This document shows positions 25,278-34,019 of a stretch of DNA of 64,000 bases, in pieces; the first letter of the stretch is position 1; each line of letters opens with the position of its first letter. The notes under the pieces were generated by a model. The model saw nothing but the letters and a program-made list of their open reading frames with translations. It did no database searches and was not told where the DNA came from. Position numbers and translations under genes: made by a program. Location of the stretch: NCBI RefSeq assembly GCF_001305295.1, contig NZ_LJSI01000021.1, positions 124,001 through 188,000 of the forward strand, read 5' to 3'. This DNA is from Neptunomonas antarctica (GTDB lineage Bacteria > Pseudomonadota > Gammaproteobacteria > Pseudomonadales > Balneatricaceae).

Positions 25278-26120
25278 ATGAATTCGCATACATTACAAAA
25301 ACTAGCTGCATTTACTTCCAACCCTCAAGGTGGCAACCCAGCAGGCGTATGGATTGGTGAGACTTTACCCGAACCGAGGGAAATGCAACGCATTGCGGCT
25401 GAAGTTGGCTTTTCAGAAACAGCTTTTGTCGCGCCTGGCACAGGAAGTATCAGAACTGTACGTTATTACAGCCCAGAAGCTGAAGTCCCATTTTGCGGGC
25501 ACGCTACGATAGCAACCGGCGTAGCTTTAGGTAAAAAATCAGGTAGTGGCACCTATCAGTTTGAAACGACTATAGGGACTATTCCTGTGGATGTCAGTGA
25601 GGATAAAGGTGAAATGAAGGCCACGCTTACGTCAGTGGAGCCTAAGTTTGAATTGGCATCTGACACTTTACTTAAAGACGCTCTGTGTGCCCTCGGCTGG
25701 AGTTCGGATGATCTGGATACCAAGATTCCGCCGGCACGAGCGTTTGGGGGGAATTGGCACTTAGTATTGGCAGTGAAATCAAAACAACGCTTAGATGACT
25801 TAAACTACGATTTCGAGAAACTTAAAAAAATTATGCTAGATGATGATTTGACCACTCTACAATTGATCTGGCGTGAAAACGATGAACTCATTCATTCTCG
25901 GAATCCATTTCCGGTTGGTGGTGTAGTCGATGATTCTGCTACGGGCGCTGCGGCAGTTGCTTTAGGTGGTTATTTACGAGAAGCAAAAATAATTAATGCA
26001 CCGAAGGATATAAATATTCTGCAAGGCGAAATAATGGGAAGGCCAAGTCAGTTAAATCTTTCTATTCCGAAAGTTGGCGGCATAAAGGTGTCGGGTACGG
26101 CCGTCCAATTGACTGATTAG
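25278..26120 (+). CDS. PhzF-family isomerase-like protein
   Basis: A 280-residue protein; ATG 25278 has AAGGTG seven bases upstream. Family motifs are AFTSNPQGGNPAGVW, the catalytic-glutamate segment EVGFSETAFV, VPFCGHATIATG and the C-terminal DDSATGAAAVALGGYL. PhzF in phenazine synthesis isomerises a dihydro-hydroxyanthranilate, but most homologues have unknown substrates, and no phenazine genes are nearby. It is probably controlled by the divergent LysR protein. Confidence 0.92.
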   Translation: MNSHTLQKLAAFTSNPQGGNPAGVWIGETLPEPREMQRIAAEVGFSETAFVAPGTGSIRTVRYYSPEAEVPFCGHATIATGVALGKKSGSGTYQFETTIGTIPVDVSEDKGEMKATLTSVEPKFELASDTLLKDALCALGWSSDDLDTKIPPARAFGGNWHLVLAVKSKQRLDDLNYDFEKLKKIMLDDDLTTLQLIWRENDELIHSRNPFPVGGVVDDSATGAAAVALGGYLREAKIINAPKDINILQGEIMGRPSQLNLSIPKVGGIKVSGTAVQLTD

Positions 26121-26190
26121 CTCGACCGAATCAACATTCGGGGCCGCCAAACAAATCAAAGGTTGGCCTCTGGACTCTTCAAATATTTAT

Positions 26191-26220
26191 GCGGACACCT
26201 AAAGGAATAATCGTGTCCGC
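26191..26220. terminator. Inverted repeat between convergent genes
   Basis: GCGGACAC (26191-26198) pairs with GTGTCCGC (26213-26220) across a 14-base loop, between the ends of the PhzF and PfpI genes. No long T run follows, so intrinsic termination is uncertain. Confidence 0.35.
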
Positions 26221-26259
26221 AACGGAGCAGTCTGGGGCAGAGTAAAGTTAAATCAATTG

Positions 26260-26856
26260 TTATATAAAAGGCGTGATGTTTTTCATGGCGCGCTCTACGT
26301 ACTCTTCTTTTTCACCCACGGGTGCTACGTAATGAATTGCACTTTTTGCTGCTTCTAACCCCTCTAAACGAGTAATTATCCACACCGCAAGATATTGGGA
26401 CGCAAGGCAACCGCCAGCAGTCGCTACATTACCTTTAGCAAAAAAGGGCTGGTTTAGTACTTCAATTCCGGCCTCTTGTACCCAGGGCTTCGTCGTCAGG
26501 TCGGTACACGCAGGCACCTCATGTAACAGACCGAGCTTGGCTAAAATGAGCGTGCCGGAGCATTGCGCGCCCAGTAATTGCCGGGATGGATCAAGCTGTA
26601 ATTGCGCCATGATTGATTCATCCGCGACAACGTCGCGTGTTTTCATGCCGCTACCAATAATAACGGCATCCGCAGTACTCGCCTCATGAAGTGATATCTG
26701 GCTCTCTAATACAACACCGTTCATCGATTCAATACGTGCAGTAGGGCTGGCTATCGATACGCGCCAATCCGGTTTTTTAATCCGATTCAGGATGCCAAGT
26801 GCGATTAGGGAATCAAGTTCGTTAAAACCATCAAAAGTCAGAATAGCGATATGCAT
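26260..26856 (-). CDS. DJ-1/PfpI-family protein
   Basis: A 198-residue single-domain protein. The start IAILTFDGFNELD and the nucleophile elbow GAQCSGTLILAKLGLL (Cys near residue 110) match the DJ-1/PfpI class-I amidotransferase fold. The region AVIIGSGMKTRD holds the usual acid-loop position. Members include glyoxalase-like, chaperone and regulator-linked proteins, so function is open. It lies 48 bp downstream of an AraC regulator in the same direction, a common pairing. Confidence 0.88.
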   Translation of the reverse strand: MHIAILTFDGFNELDSLIALGILNRIKKPDWRVSIASPTARIESMNGVVLESQISLHEASTADAVIIGSGMKTRDVVADESIMAQLQLDPSRQLLGAQCSGTLILAKLGLLHEVPACTDLTTKPWVQEAGIEVLNQPFFAKGNVATAGGCLASQYLAVWIITRLEGLEAAKSAIHYVAPVGEKEEYVERAMKNITPFI

Positions 26857-26904
26857 AGTGCTGAGCCTCGTTTAATTGTTGTCATGGATACATTAACGTC
26901 TGGA

Positions 26905-27792
26905 TTAAACCTGAACTTCTTCAGTCCCGGCGCGCACGTGCCCCGGGCCAACACCCATAACGCGCTTAAAGGCCTTGGCGAAAGAAGACTCACTTTCATA
27001 GCCGCAGCTTAGTGCTGCATCCAGGGTCGTGATGCCTTCATCGGCCAGCGCGCGATACGCCTGAGTCATACGCCATTGTGTTAAGTAGTCCATGGGTGTT
27101 TGCTGGACAACCTCTTTGAATAAGCTGGAAAATGCAGAGCGGGACATCGACGCTGCACTGGCTAGATCATCTAAGCTGAGACGCTGCCCGCTGCGCTGTT
27201 GATGGATTAGCTCCATAGCTGCGCTCAGCTGTGGATGCGTGAAGGAGGCAAACACGCCAGTGGCAGTATCGAGACTGCCTCTTACCAGTAGATAAAACAG
27301 ACAGTCGGCTAAGCGATTTAATAGCACATTAGTGTGTTGGCCCGATGTTTGGGCTTCTTCCAGAATTAATTCAATAATCCGGCGAGTAGCGCCATGGTCG
27401 CTGTGTCGCACGACTATTAGCTTAGGCATCTGCGCGACGAGTTTCTCAAATATCGGATGTCGGTGGGTAAAGTGGCCGCATACCAAGCCAGTCGACTCTT
27501 CCTCCAGGCTTTTCGTCATGGGTAGCGCTTCAATCTGATTCGCCGCAGGGGTGCCATTAAGCAAATTGGTGACGCAGTGTTGAGTGTCAGAAGGCATAAA
27601 GACCGCATCCCCTTCGCTCAATTCAATGGCCTCACCCTCAAACTTAAAAAAACATTTTCCTTTTGATACCACATGAAAAGTCATCTGGCGTGAACCTGAG
27701 GTATCTATCGCCCAATCGCCGCAAAACTGGCCATTGTTATACACATTGGCTTCTATTTTTAAACTGTCGAGTAATTGGTTAATTGCATTCAT
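26905..27792 (-). CDS. AraC-family regulator with cupin N-terminal domain
   Basis: A 295-residue regulator. The N-terminal cupin (about 20-180) includes MTFHVVSKGKCFFKFEGEAIELSEGDAVFMP. The C-terminal double helix-turn-helix (about 195-290) has LSLDDLASAASMSRSAFSSLFKE and ALSCGYESESSFAKAFKRVMGVGPG. It is the cupin_6-type AraC group. It is transcribed with the PfpI gene and diverges from the YHS-domain gene, either of which it may regulate. Confidence 0.92.
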   Translation of the reverse strand: MNAINQLLDSLKIEANVYNNGQFCGDWAIDTSGSRQMTFHVVSKGKCFFKFEGEAIELSEGDAVFMPSDTQHCVTNLLNGTPAANQIEALPMTKSLEEESTGLVCGHFTHRHPIFEKLVAQMPKLIVVRHSDHGATRRIIELILEEAQTSGQHTNVLLNRLADCLFYLLVRGSLDTATGVFASFTHPQLSAAMELIHQQRSGQRLSLDDLASAASMSRSAFSSLFKEVVQQTPMDYLTQWRMTQAYRALADEGITTLDAALSCGYESESSFAKAFKRVMGVGPGHVRAGTEEVQV

Positions 27793-27951
27793 AGACGATC
27801 AGACATAACTCTTGGTAAATCGAACCTACCGATTAATAGAAGATTCTTTAAGATTTAACACATCAAGACTGTGTGCTTGTTGGGTAAAACCTAACTTTGG
27901 TTTTAATTACAATTTTAACTCTAACTCACAACGCAAAATAGGACTACAACA

Positions 27952-28428
27952 ATGAAAATATCATCCATTATGGCTCCAGTAAAAGCGCTGGTATTGCTGG
28001 CAGCTTTTACTATTAGCAGCCTTAGCTTCGCGGGTGTTGAAGTGCAAACCGACGAAAATAACGTAACACTTGCAGGGCATGATGCCGTAGCCTATTTCAC
28101 TGAAAATGCACCGGTTGAAGGCGATGCAAACATCAGCGCAATACATAACGGCGCTATCTATCGTTTCTCATCAGTAGCAAACCGGGACACGTTCAATGCT
28201 AACCCTGAGAAGTATGCTCCACAATTTGGTGGCTACTGTGCATACGGTACATCACTGGGTAAAAAACTTGCGATTGATGGCAAAGCGTTTGAATTGATCG
28301 ACGGTAAATTGTACGTTCAAAAAAGCAAAGTCGTACAAGAAGTCTGGTCAGAAAATCCTGTGGCTAACTTAGCTGCAGCAGATAGAAATTGGCCGAAAAT
28401 AAAAGATGTAGCTGCTGATAAGCTATAA
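27952..28428 (+). CDS. Secreted YHS-domain protein
   Basis: A 158-residue protein with a signal peptide cleaved near SFA-GV. The YHS-type core reads LAGHDAVAYFTENAPVEGDANISAIHNGAIYRFSSVANRDTF, then NPEKYAPQFGGYCAYG with the conserved cysteine. YHS domains are linked to metal binding, but the role of this secreted form is not known. A hairpin terminator follows at 28463. Confidence 0.9.
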   Translation: MKISSIMAPVKALVLLAAFTISSLSFAGVEVQTDENNVTLAGHDAVAYFTENAPVEGDANISAIHNGAIYRFSSVANRDTFNANPEKYAPQFGGYCAYGTSLGKKLAIDGKAFELIDGKLYVQKSKVVQEVWSENPVANLAAADRNWPKIKDVAADKL

Positions 28429-28462
28429 GGCTAGACATCTCATATAGATCGACCAGACTGGC

Positions 28463-28496
28463 GCGGCATACGGTAAATATCGTCTGCCGCTTTTTT
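28463..28496 (+). terminator. Rho-independent terminator after the YHS gene
   Basis: GCGGCA (28463-28468) pairs with TGCCGC (28485-28490), with an inner ACG/CGT pairing, followed by six T. It slightly overlaps the end of the convergent small gene. Confidence 0.7.
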
Positions 28497-28716
28497 AATA
28501 GGAGGAGTTAGGCGTATTAGCAGGATCAATCTCGCCATACACTTCATCAGGATCAACATCGTTGATCAATAAGGTTTCTCTTACTTTTTCAATATGATCA
28601 AGCACTGCTTGGTATCGATCACCGTATTCGTACTTGGTTACTTCAATGGCTTTGGGCATATAGGTAAAAGCAATTTTAAGTGCCAGTAAAGCGTCGTCGT
28701 TTATTTTTTCGGTCAT
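28495..28716 (-). CDS. Small hypothetical protein
   Basis: A 73-residue protein from ATG 28716 (GAG ribosome site nearby), acidic and probably helical: INDDALLALKIAFTYMPKAIEVTKYEYGDRYQAVLDHIEKV. No signal or membrane helix. I do not recognise a family. It is convergent with the YHS gene and stands alone. Confidence 0.6.
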   Translation of the reverse strand: MTEKINDDALLALKIAFTYMPKAIEVTKYEYGDRYQAVLDHIEKVRETLLINDVDPDEVYGEIDPANTPNSSY

Positions 28717-28897
28717 AGTGATCTCATTTATTGCCGTTGAATATTGCTGCATCTTAACGATGCTAGCTTATTTTCTTGTGTTTTATAATCGGTTATTTGT
28801 GCTTATCTGAAATTGACTCTGCTGTCTGGCGTTATTTCCAGTTCAATTATTTTGTTATAGTGCTCTGCATATTATGAGTCTATAAAAAGGATAGGTA

Positions 28898-30334
28898 ATG
28901 AGTAATGCCCCGCTGCGATTATCCGGTCACTTGTGTTGGCTGTTTTTATTCTTGCTATGCAGTGGATCGCTATCTGTTAAGGCGGATAGTCAACCAGCGC
29001 TCGAGCCAGCGTTACAAGCACCGCTCGAAAATACCGAGCGGGTTATTGATGTTGATAAACAAGTTAAGGATGCGCAGATACAATCCAGAATCGAGGGGAT
29101 CCTGACAACGGTTGATAAATATACGAGCTTAAGTGTTGAGGCACGACAAGGTTTGGTGTTTCTTGAAGGGCGGGTAACTGACGAGCACTTTGTGGGTTGG
29201 GCTACGGATATTGCTAAAAACACGCAAGGTGTTGTTGCTGTCATTAATAACATCTCTCCGCTCCCAAAAAGTGTGGTGGATATGGCGCCGGTGCGCGCTG
29301 AGCTGACACGGCTTTGGTATGCTTCTTTAAAAGTGTTACCGATGGTCGTGATTGGTTTCGTGGTGCTGATTATCTGCATCATGCTAGCGCGACCACTTGC
29401 GCACCTATTAATGAAACCTTTTAGCGGAGTGAACCAGAGCCAGTTGGTGCAGGTTGTCGTCAGCCGTACCATTATGCTGTTCATCATTTTATTTGGTTTT
29501 TATTTCTTCTTAAGGATAGCGGGCTTAACGCAAGTCGCTGTGGCGATCATTAGCGGTACGGGTGTTATCGGGCTGGTGGTGGGGTTTGCATTTAAAGATA
29601 TTGCTGAAAACTTTATTGCTAGTTTGTTATTGAGTGTGCAACGTCCGTTTCAAATGGGAGATGTAATCGAGATTAGTAGCCATAAAGGCGTTGTGCAAAA
29701 AATGACAGCGCGGGCGACGACCTTGGTCGACTTTAATGGCAACCATATTCAAATTCCTAATGCGACCATCTATACCAATGTGATCAAAAACTGGACTGCC
29801 AATCCACTCGCACGAGGGAGTTTTGTGTTGGGTATTGGTTACGATGCCAGTATTCGTAAATCTCAATCTCTGGCATTGAAGGTGCTCATCCAGCATGACG
29901 CGGTGCTGGCCGATCCTGAACCTCAGGTGCTGGTTGAATCGTTAGGCTCATCGACTATCAATCTGCGAATTTACTATTGGGTTGATCAGCGTATGCACAG
30001 TGGGGCTAAGGTCGGATCTATCATGATGCGCTTAATTATGCGGGAGCTAGAGAGACATGGCATCAGTATGCCGGATGATTCACGAGAGATTATTTTCCCG
30101 CAGGGTGTGCCTGTCGTTATGAAAGATGTAAACGATGTTAAAGAACAGGATTCTACAGCCAGTTCTCCTCTGATTGTTGCCCCTGTGACTGAGCCATCCG
30201 TGCCATTTTATACCTCGCAGGTCGGAGCTGATCTTGAAGTGAGTGCGCATGATGATTTGAGCAGTGATACGGATGATATACGACAACAGGCTGCTGCCTC
30301 CCGCGATCCGGAACAAGGCAAGAATATTCTCTGA
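28898..30334 (+). CDS. Mechanosensitive channel, MscS family with periplasmic BON domain
   Basis: A 478-residue protein. After a signal-like helix (about 12-28) comes a BON domain at about 62-125 (IQSRIEGILTTVDKYTSLSVEARQGLVFLEGRV), then three membrane helices (about 145-165, 188-208, 213-240). The pore-lining helix reads VAIISGTGVIGLVVGFAFKDIAENFIASLLL, and the MscS beta domain follows (QRPFQMGDVIEI, TTLVDFNGNHIQIPNATI). The C-terminal 70 residues are low complexity. It should open under membrane tension in hypo-osmotic shock. No operon partner is evident. Confidence 0.92.
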   Translation: MSNAPLRLSGHLCWLFLFLLCSGSLSVKADSQPALEPALQAPLENTERVIDVDKQVKDAQIQSRIEGILTTVDKYTSLSVEARQGLVFLEGRVTDEHFVGWATDIAKNTQGVVAVINNISPLPKSVVDMAPVRAELTRLWYASLKVLPMVVIGFVVLIICIMLARPLAHLLMKPFSGVNQSQLVQVVVSRTIMLFIILFGFYFFLRIAGLTQVAVAIISGTGVIGLVVGFAFKDIAENFIASLLLSVQRPFQMGDVIEISSHKGVVQKMTARATTLVDFNGNHIQIPNATIYTNVIKNWTANPLARGSFVLGIGYDASIRKSQSLALKVLIQHDAVLADPEPQVLVESLGSSTINLRIYYWVDQRMHSGAKVGSIMMRLIMRELERHGISMPDDSREIIFPQGVPVVMKDVNDVKEQDSTASSPLIVAPVTEPSVPFYTSQVGADLEVSAHDDLSSDTDDIRQQAAASRDPEQGKNIL

Positions 30335-30664
30335 TTTTAAAGCGTTTCTGCAGGTAACAGGCCTTTGACACGCGCTTGTGTCTGGTTTGTAATTCGTTCG
30401 TGGCTGCCGCGGGTTTATCTGTTCCAAAGTGGCTTCTGTCTTATGTTTGAAACCTATGGCTGTGGATAGGTATTAGCTGAATAGTGTTGCCGTTTATTGC
30501 GTACTTTTTGTTTATACTGTGCCCAGTGAATGCATTAAAATAACGTCTCAACTTCGTAGCATCGATATTTGTTACGTGGTATATAAACAGCCGATATTCC
30601 ATGCATCACTCTGTCGTGATATCAACTAACCTGCATTAGACAATATAAAGGGTGCTCTAGACTT
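30335..30664. other. Intergenic region without a recognisable gene
   Basis: No coding sequence, RNA or clear terminator is seen. A TATACT hexamer (near 30517) could be a -10 element for the downstream metallopeptidase gene, but no -35 at suitable spacing supports it. Confidence 0.4.
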
Positions 30665-31858
30665 ATGAAAATTTTCAGCTGCATTTGCGGCGTAACCAGT
30701 ACCCTTTTTTTTGAAAGTACTCAATGTACAACCTGCGGGCGTTTAACAGGATATTGTCAGGATATAAAAGCAGTCATCGGCTTTGATGCCACTGAATCCG
30801 CTGGAATATATACTTCTACAGTCAATGAAAAACAATACCGACAGTGTGATAATTACAGTCAGCATCAGGCGTGTAATGGCATGGTGCCGACTGACAGCAT
30901 CAAGGCCGACGTTCTTCCCAATCAAATGTTATGTTTTAGCTGCCATTTTAATGAGAATATCCCTAATTTGTCTGTGCCGGGGCATACCGCCTTATGGCGT
31001 AAGCTGGAAACGGCTAAACGTCGCACGCTCGTGACACTCAGTGATCTGGAGTTGCCTTTGCTGGATAAACAGCAATATCCGGAACTGGGGCTTAGCTTTG
31101 ACTTTTTGGCGGATAAACAGGTCAGTGATCACTTTACTACGCCGCTGGACGGTTATGATCCCGTCTTTACCGGGCATAATAATGGTCACATCACGATTAA
31201 TATTGCCGAGGCTGATGATGTCGCGCGTACATCGACCCGCTTGGCAATGGGTGAACGTTACCGCACCCTGCTTGGGCATTTTCGCCATGAGATAGGCCAT
31301 TATTATTGGGATGTGTTGATCGCTCGTCATCCTGCAGAATGTAAACGATTTCGTGCTCTTTTTGGAGATGAACGTGAAAGTTATCAGGATGCTCTGAAGT
31401 ATCATTATGAAAATGGGGCGCCTGATAACTGGCAGGATAACTTCATTTCTCCCTATGCAAGTATGCACCCGTGGGAAGATTTTGCTGAAACCTGGTCACA
31501 CTATCTACACATGATTGATACACTGGAAACGGCTCAATCGTTTGGTTTGCAAGTCAATACTAATAACCACACGACCGATAATACCGATATGAAAGAGTTG
31601 CACTTACCGCAAGCCATCAACTATTTCGATAAAAAATCATCGTTGCTGGATATGATCGAGACATGGGTGCGTTTCTCGGTCATTCTTAATTCACTCAACC
31701 GTAGTATGGGGCTGCCTGATGCCTACCCCTTTGTGTTGAATGAAGTGATTGAGAAAAAACTACGTTATATTCATTACATCATACATACCTCTGTCAGCAA
31801 CCCGCACACTAAACTCCCGGCTGCTGCGAAAGCGTTGCTTAACAACTCTGCTTTATAA
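30665..31858 (+). CDS. Zinc-ribbon putative metallopeptidase
   Basis: A 397-residue protein. The N-terminus has paired cysteines (CICG, then CTTCGR; later CDNYSQHQACNG and CFSCHFN), a likely zinc-ribbon. The catalytic-type motif HEIGH occurs in LLGHFRHEIGHYYWDVLI near residue 215, and a distal HPWEDFAETWSHYLH could give the third ligand and gluzincin-like glutamate. This is the pattern of the putative zinc-binding metallopeptidase family often called Peptidase_Mx. No substrate is known. It is monocistronic. Confidence 0.85.
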   Translation: MKIFSCICGVTSTLFFESTQCTTCGRLTGYCQDIKAVIGFDATESAGIYTSTVNEKQYRQCDNYSQHQACNGMVPTDSIKADVLPNQMLCFSCHFNENIPNLSVPGHTALWRKLETAKRRTLVTLSDLELPLLDKQQYPELGLSFDFLADKQVSDHFTTPLDGYDPVFTGHNNGHITINIAEADDVARTSTRLAMGERYRTLLGHFRHEIGHYYWDVLIARHPAECKRFRALFGDERESYQDALKYHYENGAPDNWQDNFISPYASMHPWEDFAETWSHYLHMIDTLETAQSFGLQVNTNNHTTDNTDMKELHLPQAINYFDKKSSLLDMIETWVRFSVILNSLNRSMGLPDAYPFVLNEVIEKKLRYIHYIIHTSVSNPHTKLPAAAKALLNNSAL

Positions 31859-31877
31859 GCGCTGATGATTTACGAGA

Positions 31878-31901
31878 CAGCAGGCATAAAAATGCCTGCT
31901 G
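31878..31901. terminator. Hairpin after the metallopeptidase gene
   Basis: CAGCAGGCAT and ATGCCTGCTG form a perfect 10-bp stem with an AAAA loop. The T-rich stretch follows only after a few bases. It lies between convergent genes and may act in both directions. Confidence 0.6.
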
Positions 31902-31978
31902 AATTGACTTTTGTTATGTGTAAAGCCAGCTTGCGATAAGATGATTTGCCATAATGCCCGTGCTGTAAACGGTGAGTT

Positions 31979-32593
31979 TCAGAGCACTTTTATACTTAGC
32001 AGGCCTCTGCCGCGTTCTTGTATTTGTTGTGTTAATTCGCTGGCAGATGATGCCGGTATGCTGACGGTAAGCGTAACGGATTCCGCATATTGGCTGTCTA
32101 TTACCTGAGTATCAACAGTGTGTAATACTGCGTCAACTGTTGACGACAAGGTGTAAGGGTAAGTGAGTTCGATCGTACAGCGAGGGTGTACTTCTTCAAA
32201 TATTGCCTGTGCGATCGCTTCTTTGACGCTCGTTGAATAAGCGCGCACCAAGCCGCCCGTACCAAGCTTTATACCACCAAAAAAGCGTGTTACCAGCACG
32301 CACGCTTGGCCAATGTTTTGTCCTTGCAGTACATTAAACATGGGTTTGCCTGCGGTGCCGGACGGCTCTCCATCATCACTATAGCCAAAGCCTTCTTCTG
32401 ACTGAGGAGCCCCTGTAATAAATGCGCTGCAATGATGGTTTGCTGAGGGCGTGGCTGCTTTCGCCTGTTGAATATAAGCGCGGGCGGCAGGAACAGTGGA
32501 AAGGGGTGTTAGCGATACATAAAAACGGCTCTTTTTGATTTCATATAGCGTTTCTGTTGTCGCAGTAGGTTTTAGGTAAAAAGGCTGGGGCAC
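31979..32593 (-). CDS. IMPACT/YigZ-family protein
   Basis: A 204-residue protein with GTG start. The YigZ pattern is clear: KKSRFYVSLTPLSTVPAARAYIQQ, HHCSAFITG, GYSDDGEPSGTAGKPMFNVLQGQ, and FFGGIKLGTGGLVRAYSTSVKEAI. The second half is the DUF1949-type ferredoxin-like domain. The molecular role is undefined, although eukaryotic IMPACT acts in translational stress control. Confidence 0.93.
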   Translation of the reverse strand: MPQPFYLKPTATTETLYEIKKSRFYVSLTPLSTVPAARAYIQQAKAATPSANHHCSAFITGAPQSEEGFGYSDDGEPSGTAGKPMFNVLQGQNIGQACVLVTRFFGGIKLGTGGLVRAYSTSVKEAIAQAIFEEVHPRCTIELTYPYTLSSTVDAVLHTVDTQVIDSQYAESVTLTVSIPASSASELTQQIQERGRGLLSIKVL

Positions 32594-32824
32594 GTGAAAA
32601 ATCCCGTGAAGATAAGAGGGGAGTATAAAAGAGAATATAAATGAAGGTTACTTTAACACTGAAGTGCAGTCGCGCAGAATTATTCTAAATGGGCAGGGTC
32701 ATATGTAGCAGGATGATTTGATTAAGCGTTCACGCAAGAGTAAATTGTTTGGGATGCAGTAAAGTTTAAGTGACGTTGCTGACGTGATGCTAAGCTAATA
32801 GCGAAACAAGGTCAGGAGAGGCAT

Positions 32825-33061
32825 ATGGATACGGTTAAGCATAATTTTGAAAATTTATTTCTTCAGTTAGGTTTAAGTGTTGAAGGGAAAGATATCGAGA
32901 CGTTTATTCAACAGCATGTTCTGGATGCAGAAACTGCTTTGGAAGATGCGTCATTCTGGTCTCCAGGGCAGTCTGCATTCATTAAAGAAAGCCGTGCTAA
33001 TGATGCCGATTGGTCCGAGATGGTGGATGCGTTAGATTCCTTGTTACGTAAAAAAAGATAG
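32825..33061 (+). CDS. DUF2789-family small protein
   Basis: A 78-residue protein with AGGAGAGG just upstream. The pattern FENLFLQLGL, LEDASFWSPGQSAFIKES, DADWSEMVDALDSLLR matches the DUF2789 family of small proteobacterial proteins with no known function. It precedes an entericidin-like gene by 34 bp and may be co-transcribed with it, sharing the terminator at 33245. Confidence 0.8.
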   Translation: MDTVKHNFENLFLQLGLSVEGKDIETFIQQHVLDAETALEDASFWSPGQSAFIKESRANDADWSEMVDALDSLLRKKR

Positions 33062-33095
33062 TCAGTTTGGCCATATTAATTACTTGGAATAGTCG

Positions 33096-33227
33096 ATGAA
33101 TAAGTTATACATAGCTCTGGTTGCTGTTTTTTTTAGTGCTGTAATGTCGGGTTGTAGTACCGTTGAGGGGTTTGGTAAAGATCTCAAAAAAGGTGGCGAG
33201 GCGATCGAAGAAGCATCTAAAAAATAG
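33096..33227 (+). CDS. Entericidin-like small lipoprotein
   Basis: A 43-residue protein. The signal MNKLYIALVAVFFSAVMSGC ends in a lipobox with Cys20, and the mature peptide STVEGFGKDLKKGGEAIEEA has the glycine- and lysine-rich amphipathic pattern of the entericidin EcnA/EcnB family (CNTVxGxGxDxxxxGxxI). Entericidins are stationary-phase membrane lipoproteins that act as a toxin-antidote pair in enteric bacteria; only one member is present here. A terminator follows directly. Confidence 0.85.
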   Translation: MNKLYIALVAVFFSAVMSGCSTVEGFGKDLKKGGEAIEEASKK

Positions 33228-33244
33228 CCTCCGAACAAAATTTG

Positions 33245-33270
33245 AAAGGGTGCCGATGGCACCCTTTTTT
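33245..33270 (+). terminator. Rho-independent terminator
   Basis: AAAGGGTGCC pairs perfectly with GGCACCCTTT around GAT, followed by T residues. It ends the entericidin-like gene. Confidence 0.92.
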
Positions 33271-33340
33271 ATGGCTAAAGCTCGGCCAGAACTAAAGTAA
33301 AAGCTAAGGAAAAAGCTAAGATAAAAGCTCTGGAAACAAC

Positions 33341-34006
33341 TTAATCGTTAATTAGTAAGATAATCAGATCTTTAGGGCCATGTGCGCCCATTTGTAGTGT
33401 CTGTTCTATATCTGCACTGCGAGAAGGGCCTGTAATCATATTGACGGTGCGTGGTAATTCGCCTTGGGTTTTATCCCGCAGTTTTTGCCATGCGTCTTCA
33501 TACGGGCCGACGATGTCGGATCGGTTTAAAATCACAAAGTGATTATCCGGCAAGAAATTCAGCGTTGTCGGGCTATCTTTACCTGAATGCAGCATCAGTG
33601 TTCCGGTTTCAGCGATACCCGCAAAGCTGGTGGTCAGGCTAGCCGAATCTCCCACTTGAGCTACGCGCTGCACACAGGTTAGCTCCGCTGCAGAATCCCA
33701 GTCGAGTCCTAAAATAGCCTCATCACTGGCCGTTACCAGCGTATCGATGTGATGGTCTTTCAGCCAGGTAGCGCAAATTTGCGGCACCTCAGTAATACTG
33801 TTTAGCTGGAATAACTCGGCCGCTGCTTCTGTTGCCATAGCAATGAAAAGTTCTATCTGTCCTGCATGCGACAATTGGGAGCGCTGTGGAATCAGATTAC
33901 GTGCATGCTGGTTGATGCGGTTTAATACGGCCTGTTTTTGCTCTTCTGAAGCTTCACCGCGTTTCAGGCCACGGCGAATGTTGCCAAGAATTTCTGCTTT
34001 ACTCAT
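33341..34006 (-). CDS. lutC: L-lactate utilisation protein LutC
   Basis: A 221-residue protein of the LutC/YkgG (DUF162) family. The start is ATG 34006 with a GGGGGA ribosome site; the longer upstream frame overlaps lutB. Motifs are GIAETGTLMLHSGKDSPTTLNFLPDNHFVIL and the C-terminal NMITGPSRSADIEQTLQMGAHGPKDLIILL. LutC is part of the LutABC complex that oxidises L-lactate to pyruvate. It is the last gene of the leftward lutABC operon. Confidence 0.92.
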   Translation of the reverse strand: MSKAEILGNIRRGLKRGEASEEQKQAVLNRINQHARNLIPQRSQLSHAGQIELFIAMATEAAAELFQLNSITEVPQICATWLKDHHIDTLVTASDEAILGLDWDSAAELTCVQRVAQVGDSASLTTSFAGIAETGTLMLHSGKDSPTTLNFLPDNHFVILNRSDIVGPYEDAWQKLRDKTQGELPRTVNMITGPSRSADIEQTLQMGAHGPKDLIILLIND

Positions 34007-34019
34007 AACATATCCCCCG

